A DNA stretch of 64,000 bases from Clonostachys chloroleuca (Eukaryota; Ascomycota; Sordariomycetes; Hypocreales; Bionectriaceae), in NCBI GenBank assembly GCA_037952775.1, contig JBANAY010000003.1, positions 12,462,001 to 12,526,000 of the forward strand, read 5' to 3'. Numbering within the stretch: position 1 is the first letter of the stretch; every line of letters begins with the position of its first letter. A model generated the notes under the pieces. That model saw only the letters and a list, made by a program, of their open reading frames with translations, made no database searches and was not told where the DNA came from. Below are positions 49,471 to 58,984 of this stretch, piece after piece. The position numbers and the translations under genes were made by a program.

Positions 49471-50160
49471 TCAAGCTTTACCAAGCTGGCGCTCTCTCCG
49501 GATGGCTTCGAGAATGTCGATGACGCCGGTGTTGCGGATTCTCTCGAGCACATGCCGCATGCCGTCTCGGCTCTTGCCGAGCTGGTCCTTGGTCTTGGTG
49601 GAGGCTAGGCTCTCTATGCTTCGGCCGATGCCTCGCGCGCCCAGCCCGCTCGCCAGGCCGTAGAGCCATCCCTCGCTCTGGGCCTGGCCGATCTTGCCGC
49701 GGATCTTCTCTCCAATGCGGGACCTGAAGACGAGGCTCGTGTTGACGTTGGTCTCCAGGGACGCATTGTCGGTCGGGACGAGGAACTCTTGCTGCTCGGT
49801 AACAGACAAGACGCCGGAAAAGTTGAGATTCTTGCTCTCTGAGCGCATCCATCCCTCCTTGATATCGACCACGCTTGTCTCCAGGACGTAGGCAACCTTC
49901 TCTCCGCTGGTACCGCCCCCGGTGACACTCGCCGGTAGAAGCTTGTACACCGCAGCGGGCATACGGCTCTTCTTCAGATGGAGGCGGGTGGTATGGAGGC
50001 GGTTCGTCTTGGGATCGACATGGCTGGAGATGGTGTCCGTGCTAAGGACGTGCGTGGCGAACGGATTGAGACGAGGCGAGCAGTACCGTAGGAAGAAGGC
50101 GAGCGTGACGGTGGGGAAAGGATGAGAGTACGTATGCGATGTTGAGTGTGTGAGAACCAT
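49471..50160 (-). CDS. UPS1: PRELI/MSF1 domain protein, Ups1-like
   Basis: A single-exon protein of 229 residues. The PRELI pattern is present in order: YSHPFPTVTLAFFLRY, FATHVLSTDTISSHVD, RLHTTRLHLKKSRMP, a middle VAYVLETSVVDIKEGWM, SESKNLNFSGVLSVTEQQEF and a C-terminal helix. The start fits Ups1 (short leader MVLTHSTSHTYSHPF) better than Ups2. Yeast Ups1 with Mdm35 moves phosphatidic acid between mitochondrial membranes for cardiolipin synthesis. The chosen ATG (50160) excludes an upstream in-frame extension of about 160 codons that has no protein character. The protein ends in an Arg-rich helical tail longer than in yeast. Confidence 0.85.
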   Translation of the reverse strand: MVLTHSTSHTYSHPFPTVTLAFFLRYCSPRLNPFATHVLSTDTISSHVDPKTNRLHTTRLHLKKSRMPAAVYKLLPASVTGGGTSGEKVAYVLETSVVDIKEGWMRSESKNLNFSGVLSVTEQQEFLVPTDNASLETNVNTSLVFRSRIGEKIRGKIGQAQSEGWLYGLASGLGARGIGRSIESLASTKTKDQLGKSRDGMRHVLERIRNTGVIDILEAIRRERQLGKA

Positions 50161-51295
50161 TGTAGCGAATTGCCGACTCGTGGCACGAGCACTGAACAGA
50201 GGTATTGGTGTTTGGATACAGATAGCTAGAGAAGATCGGAGCCGGCTCAGAACGACACTCGGAGATTTCGGCTCTGGAGATGGAAGACAGTAGAATGCGA
50301 CCCTTCGCCCCCTGGCCAGACCTCGGATAAGGTAGAAGAAGAGGAGGATGGAAACCGCAGTCAATTTGGGATCGCGTGCCCCAATATTTGCACTGGGAGG
50401 AAGGAGAGGTAGATGAAGGTGACCAGAGGATTGAGAGGGGGCCCGGCACTGATGGGATGGGGGAAAAAAGACAACTTCCGGAGGGATCGAATGATAGTGA
50501 GACCTGCCACCAATTGCAGGCGCACCTTTTTCTCCGTTGGTGACCCAAGCCGGACTTCGCAGGCCATGATTGGCCAGCAAGTGCGGGGTCCCACTGGCCG
50601 TTGGTGAACCTGGGGTGGCAACCTCACGTGATGCCACCATCTTACCCTACAGCCATCTGCATGCAATTACATCACCCTCTCGCTATTTCGTGTCGGAGCT
50701 CGTAGCTGATCAGGCCAGATGCCAGGCATGTGCCACACCATATCCCCTCATTACCACATTACCCTGCCAGTGTCGACTGATATCGAGACAGGGCATTCAT
50801 GCACGGAACCTCATCCTTGGCATTTGCTTACTCTGCTCCCGCTGATTTGCCCGGCGCCTCCTATATGCCAATCCACTCTCCTCTTACTATGTGCGAACGT
50901 CCAACAGTGAGCTGCGAGTGGTTGAAACATCCAATTAGGTAGCTGGCACAACAATGGCCCAACCTCCTCTTGACTACTTAGGTTTACATGTGCAGGATGA
51001 AACTGTATGGAAATACGACGACATGAAGTTGCTCCAGTTACCGCTATGCCCACCAATATTACTGTAGCACTTGAGAATCATGGAGTCATCACTACACCAT
51101 CAAAGTTTCATCACGTGAACTCCAAAGTAAATTGAGCTCCCATTGTCATATACTTCAACTAGTCTCTGCGTCATGTATCGATAGATGAGTTTAACTTTTG
51201 ATTAATCTAGAAGCCCGTCCTAGGGGGCCTGCCGGCACAGTCGCTTGAAAGCAGCCATTCATGCTAGTTTGGCCGACTTCGCTTCTGCGGTGCTT

Positions 51296-51415
51296 CCATT
51301 CGACGGGCCCACATGGCTAGAGAATCAACAACGAAAACTTTATGATGCAAATATGAATCTTCTTGTATCCTAACTGGGTTTTAGGGTTGGCTCTTCAGAC
51401 AAAAATCTTTGGTGT
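51296..51415 (+). repeat. Dispersed repeat, copy A (partial)
   Basis: Shares with copy B the ordered blocks CACATGGCTAGAGAA, TTATGATGCAAATRTGAATCTT and a later CTTCA-AAA-TTTGG segment. Corresponds to the right half of copy B. Confidence 0.55.
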
Positions 51416-51837
51416 TTTAGGAGCGGTAATCGACACAGTATGGAATCGAAGCAGGAAGCAACACAAAAGGGAACAGGCAAAAAGAATAAAACGAAGATCC
51501 CGGAAGGATGAATTATGCGTCTGAGTAAATAATTGTTTGATTGCAGCTACTTCGCTGATTTTGTTCCGTTGTATTATCCCTTATATGCTTGCTGCCTGGT
51601 CACGGCGAGCTCAAGTTGGCTTAGTGTGGTGATGCTCCTGGTCAGACGAATCGCCTCCTCTTGTCTCGTCCTCGCGGCAGTACGAATAAAGCTAAAGCTA
51701 ACATTTAGACCACTGAATAGATGAGCGGTGTAATGTTTTTGACATTAAAGTTTACCTTCACTGCTTCGCAAAAGGACGAATTGTATATCATCATAAAACT
51801 TGGCACACCAAAGCCTCCATACAGCCTCAGATTTCAA

Positions 51838-51935
51838 CACAATATCAGAACAATTAACCCACTTATTAATATAATAGCAAGCTAAATAATATAGAATAAT
51901 CTATTATTTTATAATTATTATTTAATAATGTTAAT
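51838..51935. repeat. A/T-rich block
   Basis: About 100 bases that are nearly all A and T from roughly 51853, with nested TTATTA/TAATAA palindromic pieces. This is much lower GC than the flanks and resembles a repeat-mutated relic. Confidence 0.5.
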
Positions 51936-52717
51936 GCGAGGATGAGATCTCTAGCTTTCACGAAAAGAGCTCTGGTGTACCATGTTTTATCTCAGCCGCT
52001 TGCTACTGTTTTGGGTTCGCACATAGAGCCGCTGACTCTGAGGCAAGTGAATCTCCTTGCTCCCAGTAATTTGGATTATATCCCGAACCCATTATCGACG
52101 GATGGGACCAATCAGCTTCTATGTTCCTGCCTGACGATTTCTAACCACCATCAGCGTGAGTGAACTGCACTGGGAGGACCACTGGCCTAGTCTTTCAGCG
52201 TCTCTTCTCGTATCCCTTCTCGTATCCCGTAGAAGCTAATTGAATTTGAGATACGTTAGTCCTCGCATTTGTTGGCAGAACAAGCCCATAGAAGCTTGAG
52301 GCGTTTATAGTTTAGGGTAAACTTAAGGAAAGAATGGCCACGCTGTTCTGCCTCTAGGAAGATGACTGGATCGAACCAGAGACGACGTGCAAAGGCCACG
52401 TAGACGTGCTATTTTGTCTGAAATTAATCAGAAATTACCTAGGCACCCAAAGCAAATCCTGGAAGCCGACGAATCTGAGACTTCTCCATCAACAAGCACG
52501 ATGATATCAGCGTCCAGCTCTCCATCGTCTTCCACATTCTCAGCTTTCACAATCCTAGCTAGATGGTTGAGTTAGACCTAATATTTGCAATCTAAGGTCC
52601 AGAAGCCCCGAACTTATTTGATTGATCACTTGGCTAACAAATTATAGAAGGAGAAAGCCATGATTCATTATCTCACTGCGACTTGGACTCGTTTCATGCG
52701 ACGGCCCCAACATTCCG

Positions 52718-53122
52718 ATGCCTTCGGCTACCTCGTATGGCTATGATATCCAGTCTCGTGTACTTTGGATTCCCGACAGATACGGCTTTTTCTCGCAGGG
52801 CCCGCCACGCGTTCAAGAGCTTGAGGAAATACTTTTTGGTGTATTGATCATGATGCGAATCGCAACGATCTTAGAGGAGGCATGGACCATCTACACTGTG
52901 GAATACCCTCAAGGCAAGCCTCTGCTGCCTTTGCTAGCATTGAATGGGCTGGGTCACATCATGTCGATCATATGCACATGGGCACCACAATCTGTGTCCG
53001 CGCACACCGTCGAAGGAAAGAACGAACCGGAACTGTTGGCAAAATTCTTCCAGTACCTATATCCAATCCACCTGGGGAGTAAGGCTACTGCAAGGGGTCC
53101 AGAGAGTAGTCAAGGTACCTGA
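52718..53122 (+). other. Coding-like open frame, possible relic
   Basis: 134 codons starting MPSATSYGYDIQSR, with a hydrophobic middle (LFGVLIMMRIATILEE) and WTIYTVEYPQGKPLL. No known domain. The other frame over the second half is also open for 66 codons. Lying in a repeat-rich, gene-poor area, it is more likely a remnant than an active gene. Confidence 0.2.
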
Positions 53123-53493
53123 TACCTACTGGTAATCATTTTGTTAGAGTCTCAAGGTGCCTTAGCTACTTCAATGATTTATCCCTGTCGTGCGTAACCC
53201 GAGCCAAATATTTTAGCATCGTGAATCTCCAATTTGAAAATAACCCAAGAGAATTCAATGGGGAAGAACAAGCAGCCTCGTGGTTAAAAAGTGAGCAAAG
53301 ACCTCCTGTCCTCCGGAAGGTCCCTTTTGCGCTCTCGTTGCTAGCGATTGTTTTGATTGAAAGGTGGCAAAGAGTCCCCCCCCCCCTTCTTCGCTGAGGG
53401 AACAAGGCGCATTTCAGAAATACAATCATATGAATGAAGGCAAAAAAAGAAAGCAATTTTTATAGAAAGTAGTAGGGGGTGCGAAAGAACAAG

Positions 53494-53710
53494 TGATACG
53501 ATGACAATTCAGTTTTTGGAGGCATCCATTCCTTTCACTCGCTTGTAGGATGATAAGCCTCCAGTCTTCGATCAGAAATTGGGCTGTCGGATGACCAATG
53601 GACGCTCACATGGCTAGAGAAAAAATGACGATACCCTTATGATGCAAATGTGAATCTTTTTCTATCTCAACTGTGTTCACCCTTCAAACCAAAGCTTTTG
53701 GAATGTAGAT
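53494..53710 (+). repeat. Dispersed repeat, copy B (longest)
   Basis: The left half aligns with copy C at 55602-55708, and the right half with copy A at 51296-51415. B and C differ largely by C/T and G/A changes (for example GATGAC against GACGAC, GCATCC against GCGTCC, CTGTCGG against CTGTTGG). No coding frame is retained. Confidence 0.6.
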
Positions 53711-55136
53711 GTAGCTTTCTTCGGTGTATCGTGGGCCACAAGAAAAGCATTTCCACATGGATCAACGCAAAATGCAAAGGCCCTCCTTCAGCTCAAAATG
53801 TTTAAAACTTCAATCAATTCGTACGGGCCTAACCCAGCTGTCTTCCGCCCACTGAGAATTTGTCGTGCACCCCCCAGTCCACATCTGGGTCATCAACAAG
53901 AAGGCTCTCGTCACGGGCGTGAGGAAGTATGCCTGATCCATCGTCTAGCTCCATCTTTGACTTCGCGACTGCTTCATAAAGCTCTGCTTCTAGGCAGCCT
54001 ACTGAGAACGTAGGCAGAAGTCACAGAGCGCGTGACAGCATGAATTTCCTAAAGACACTGTGGCTTTTTCCAGGTTCCTGACCTATAAGTACCGGCCGTG
54101 GCCCCTCTAAATTTTCCTTCTTTCATTCTGCAATGTGTCGTATCTGTTCTCCTATTTCCTGACCTATGATGAGCACTCAGAATCAACGAGTATACTTACT
54201 GCTTTCTAGCAAGGCTCTGATAATGATGCAATCTGAACTGAGGTCATACGGTAGCGGTCTTTTTAAGCATCTGCAAGCTTTCATCTACAGATAGTAGTTA
54301 AAAGGCACAGTAGACAGTCGAAATGAGGATAGAGAGAGTATCCTGCCCGCCCAAAGGAGCAACCTGGCCAGGTTGGTGGGTAAGGTAGAGAACAGCGAAA
54401 ACCTCCAGTAGCCAATCACACCCAGCAATTAGTAAATCATAAACTCAAGATGATAATGGAGAAAAAGTTCCAGGGAATATGATGGGAAGAGAAAAGAGAA
54501 GAGGAGGACGACGATGGGGAGGGAATATAAGTTGTCTGGATTCTAAGAGCTCGCTCCTGCCCCAAGATCGAAAAACCATTAGCTGTAAAAGCGCCTCGGA
54601 CTTTCATGTCACTATGGAGAGGCAAGTACCTACTGGTTTTCCCAGTCACAAAAGGACAGGAAGGAGAGGTAGGTACGCAGGCTTTGATAGCCCACTCCTG
54701 CTTTCCAAGGTCAGAAAAGGGGAGACACCTCTAACCTTTCTGAAGTTATGAAGAGGCAGGCAACAGGCGTAACTGCTTTCAACTGCCTTCCTAGATGAGG
54801 CAGGCAATAAGTAGCCACTCGGGATTTACTGCTAGTTGGTAGCCTGTCGCGGCAGTCACTTGAATGAACGCACAGGGAAACAAAACAGGTGAAGACGATA
54901 TCTTATTCAATCTACCTAAGGTACAGCATAATGGTGTTAGCCAGCCTGGAAGGGCTCATGATCCCTGAGAACCTCACGCTGCGTTTTAGACAGCCTTTTC
55001 TTTTTGTAAATCTGCATGCATTACCATTTTTCCATCTCTCGTCTGGCCAGTACCGCTGACGCGTTGATCGGGAGCGCTCCTTCCACACTTAGGTGGGTGA
55101 GGCAAGTCCCAATTCTACCGGGATTGCGGTGGCAAT

Positions 55137-55165
55137 TTCGCTAGAGCTTCGCTAGAGCTTCGCTA
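55137..55165 (+). repeat. Short tandem repeat, 11-base unit
   Basis: The unit CTTCGCTAGAG occurs about 2.6 times in a row. Confidence 0.8.
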
Positions 55166-55601
55166 ATGCCTGCGGTCATGGTTGGGGCAAGAATAGAAGG
55201 AGTGCTGCTCGTAGCCTTGCCCCATCTTTAGACTTGCATCTGACTGCATGGCTAGCAGCACATTGTGGTGAAGCAGGAAAGAAGATCTGTGCTCGATCTG
55301 CACCGGTGAGACAGTAAAACAACAGGTTTACTCTGGCCGTTCCGCCTTCCGAGCTCCATTAATCACCCAGGCTGCTGCAGAAGTATCATAGAATGTGGCA
55401 CAGGGCGCTACCATCGAGATCGAGCAGAATACATGGAAGGCGCTCATTGTCAGGTCATACTCGCCCTGTCCTGCCACCTTCGGTACCTCAGGCCGCCTCC
55501 TTCCGAGCCATAGCAAAGAGTAGTAACTGAGTCAATGCTGAGATACAGAAGCCTCAGTACCTCATGCGAAACACGAGACCCAGAGCCTCCACTGGAATTA
55601 A

Positions 55602-55708
55602 TGATACGACGACAAATTCAGGTTTTGGTGGCGTCCATTACTTCGCTCGCTTCTCGATAAAGAAGCCTTCAGTTTTCGGTTAGGAACTAGGCTGTTGGAT
55701 GACTAGGG
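55602..55708 (+). repeat. Dispersed repeat, copy C (partial)
   Basis: Corresponds to the left half of copy B, beginning with the shared TGATACGAYGAC. It is followed directly by the T23 tract at 55715. Confidence 0.6.
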
Positions 55709-55714
55709 AATACC

Positions 55715-55737
55715 TTTTTTTTTTTTTTTTTTTTTTT
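55715..55737. repeat. Poly-T tract (23 bases)
   Basis: A homopolymer a few bases after repeat copy C; it could be the tail of a retroposed element or simple low complexity. Confidence 0.85.
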
Positions 55738-56172
55738 CTGGCTCTTTCCCCTCTCGTCCATTCTTCGTATTGGTTCAAAGAACTCCGTCAAAGTATTATT
55801 TACACGGTCATACTCGGAGGAGATATTGGTATTGCTACCTAAACGTGTTCTGTTACTAGCCTGTGTCTTGATAGTAAAATGAGTGTTAATGAAGAATCAA
55901 ACCACTAACCTTGGGGAGCAAAAAGCGAAGGTTCTACCCCCAGTAGAGCACATAAGTAATAGATTCATAAATGAAAAACCATCATCCAAAGTCCCATGGA
56001 GTGGATGTTTCTTGACTAACGAGCCACGTCCATGAGAACCAAGCTGCTTTTCTGACCATGGGTGTTGTCATTTTGTCTTATGCGCCCCTTTCCAAAGGAT
56101 CCATACCGACGAAAAGGCAAGTTTATGGCTGTAGATAGCTTCATGCCAGGACATGCCTTGGCTTTCCCAGAC

Positions 56173-58181
56173 CTACATCTCTAGGTCCATCACCAACGCC
56201 GTCTCCTCCAACTGGCCCCTAAACTCCCTCCCATTTACTCGCACCCGTCCACTGACCTCATCCGGAAACACAATCCTCCCCTTTGTCCCCTTCGGCGCGG
56301 CAACCTCCACCTCCACATCCCCATCCTCACCAACTGTCACCTTGCCCTCAAACCACCCCACCCCGGTCTCAAACCCAGCCCGGACACTCCTCAGCTCCTC
56401 CCCCAGCTGCGGCCTCAGCGACCACCTCCGGCCCCCAATCTCCTCCAGACGCAAGCCCAACACGCCCGTCACCAGCGCCGTCGTCGGCCCCGAGCTCCAC
56501 CCGTGCGCCAGCGACGTGTACGCTGCATCGTACTTGTACGATCGCTCCGACCGATAATACAGACTCCCGTTGGCCGCCAAGCCCTCCACGAATGTCGACC
56601 CCGTGAAGAGTCCGTTGCCATCGTCGAGGAGATACCCCCACAGCCGCCGCAGCAGCCTTTGCGCGCGCTCAGTATCCTCCGCCCCGTGCAGGTGCGCCAG
56701 CAGCTCCAGGCCCGAGATGAACGGCGAGATGGTGTCCTCGAGCTCCGGCGTCACCGGCCCGATGTCGTTCCAGTTGCGTTCCAGGCCTGCGCTCACCGCG
56801 CCGCGCTGCGTCCCGTTCTCTGCCAGCCCGTACAGCAGGGCGAGCGAGTTGCCGTCCTGAGCGTGGAGGGTGCTCGTGGGGTTGTCGCGGTACAGCCCCG
56901 CCTCCCCGTCCCAGAGCAGGTCGTTGTACCCCTTTTTTATATTCGCCGCCGCCTCCTCCCACGACTGTTTCTGCCCTTGTGACCCGGCCAGCGTCGCCAG
57001 CGAGACCAGGGCGTGGTAGTTGAGCGCGTTCAGCGCAGAGTTGAACCCGCCCGTATTCCGCCTCGCCCAGTCATTCTCATTCACCTGCTCCTGCAGTCCC
57101 GTATCCGGATCCAGCCTGGTCGTAATGTACTCGACCCCGCGCGTGATGTTCCCCCAGTGCTCCGCCACCCACGCCTCATCCCCTGACCAAACAGCGTAGT
57201 CGTACATGCTGATGAGCGCCCAGCTATGATACGTATCGCTCCTCGCCCCGCTGCGAAAACTCCCCGTCGAGGGGCCCGCAAAGGGGAACATGCCCGTCGA
57301 GGCGTTCTGGTAATGAAACAGCGTCGCCAGGCTGTTGCGCACGCTCTCCCTCCCGGGCTCCCCGTACGCCATCATCGCGATGGGACCCTGGATACCCAGG
57401 TCGCCCGGCCAGATGGCCCTGTCCCGCTTGGCCCCGTCCACCAGCGCGGGGGAGGCGACGCTCAGGGTCGCATTGTACGCCCATCCGGGGCGGACCTGCG
57501 GCAGCCAGCGGCCCGTGTCGGCGGGCGCGATGTTGGTCTGGATGGTGTACGCCCCCGCGTACCAGATCCGGTTGAGGAGGTCTGATCCGGCGTCGGGAGT
57601 GTAGAAATAGCCCGTGCCGGACCGTAGGTCGGGCATGTTTGGCGCGAACCCGATCTCGCACGTCACGTTGAACACGACCACGTCCTCGAGCGCGTTGAGA
57701 GTGAGGAAGCGAAACCCCCGCGGAACCGCTCCCTCGGTGTGTGATACCACACTGCCCGCTCTGCATGTCCATCGCCGAGGGTGATGTTGTACGCCTGGTC
57801 CCAGTCCATACCCGGCGTCGCGCCCGTGTCGTCGCTGATCTCGCGCACAAAGGACGGCGACTCGGCGTATGCGAGGGACAGCGGCGACGGGGACGCGGAC
57901 CGGGCGTTGAACGAGACGTGCCCGCCGACCTCGACGCCAAAGTCGAGCGAGATGCGGGAGCCGGCCTGAAGGCGGATCACCTGGCGGCCGGAGCTGCAGT
58001 TCCTCACCGAGGCGTTCCCCTCGATGGAGTGGACGCCCACCGGCGAGACGTTGCGGCTCGCGGGGCTGTGAATATACTTGCTCCAGGGCTCATCGGAAGA
58101 AGCAGTGACGAGAGAGGTGTTGGCAACGAGGATGCTCAGGGCCAGGACAAGAACAACCCGAGATGTCCATATAAACTCCAT
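56173..58181 (-). CDS. GH78-type alpha-L-rhamnosidase (secreted)
   Basis: A secreted six-hairpin glycosidase expected to release L-rhamnose from plant glycosides or pectic side chains. The ATG at 58181 gives a signal peptide (MEFIWTSRVVLVLALSILVA) ending near TSLVTASS. A beta-sandwich domain follows (QAGSRISLDFGVEVGGHVSF). The frame breaks near 57733-57745: the first part ends YHTP and the continuation EGAVPRGFRFLTLNALEDV is one frame off. One extra base after CC joins them into about 669 residues. The barrel part shows DTGRWLPQ, the GH78-like LVDGAKRDRAIWPGDLG, NASTGMFPFAGPS and EQVNENDWARRNTGG; the C-terminal domain ends with VRVNGREFRGQ. The activity on rhamnosides is a family inference. 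Confidence 0.8.
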
Positions 58182-58984
58182 GATTTTTTCCTCTTTTCGT
58201 AAACTCCCCAAAGTTTTATTCTTATTTCCCGCTGGGATCGACAGTCTTGAACCATGCTCACTTGCCCGTCTTTATACATCTCCATTGACCTCATGATGAG
58301 TTGGGAATCTCATGGGATTTCCTGACTTACCCCATATTTCCCCGGGATTTTTTTTCAAACTCAAACATTTTATCCATCTGTGGCTTTCTCTTGCGTAGTA
58401 GTTCGAGTTGCTGGGGCTTCGGGTTGATTTCAACCGAGCGAAATATCAAGTCTCTCGCTGGGATACGGAATTTATCCGATTCGAATAGCGATATAGCCTG
58501 TTTGTTCCCCTTGGCAATATACCTGCTCTTGACTAACCAAAATCAATCAAAGGGCGATTTCTCGGGCATGCCCAAGATGGGAAAGAAGTCGAGTTGCCAT
58601 TTCGAATGCTCTTCACAGTTGAAACCTACCGGCGCTCACTTTCGGTCACAATAATACGAATGTTTGTGATAGGTCAAGTATTCCATTTTACTAGTTTCTT
58701 GAAGCTAGCCAGTCTTTTTCTAGCTGCATGTTTGAACCGTCCGAAGACCTATCCCCTTTTATTTTCCTTAACTCACTCATCAGTCATATCGAGGTATTAC
58801 AGCCACGACATCTGGGAACAAAATTGAAAAAGCAATTGATAAAATGAAACTCGCATCATCCCTTATAATTCAGCGTCGGGGAGGGGCATAGCCCTCACAG
58901 CAACATCGCGTATATATTTACATTGAAAATCTGTCGCTCCCAGTTCTCAACTTAGGTAGACCCTGGGTCTCCGGTACCAGTCCT
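58182..58984 (-). promoter_or_regulatory. Promoter region of the GH78 gene
   Basis: It also takes in the 3-prime flank of the GH55 gene. No accepted coding frame. A TATA-like element lies 90 bases before the GH78 start. Confidence 0.5.
58271..58277 (-). promoter_or_regulatory. Candidate TATA box of the GH78 gene
   Basis: Reads GTATAAA on the minus strand, about 90 bases upstream of the ATG at 58181. Plausible spacing for a TATA promoter with a short leader. Confidence 0.45.

Larger units (their letters stand above)
50161..56172. other. 6-kb gene-poor region with relic repeats
   Basis: A long stretch without a convincing gene. It holds three diverged copies of a dispersed repeat, an A/T-rich block, a coding-like remnant at 52718-53122, a small tandem repeat and a T23 tract, all listed separately. 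The first ~450 bases are the promoter of the Ups1-like gene. Confidence 0.6.

Noticed and set aside
49471..50640. A 389-residue version of the Ups1-like protein
   Set aside because: The extra N-terminal 160 codons have no protein character. The domain begins exactly at the ATG at 50160.
52370..52420. tRNA-like sequence on the minus strand with a B-box-like GGTTCGATCC
   Set aside because: The T-arm stem does not pair over five bases and no matching acceptor or D arm is found. At most it is a relic of a tRNA-derived element.
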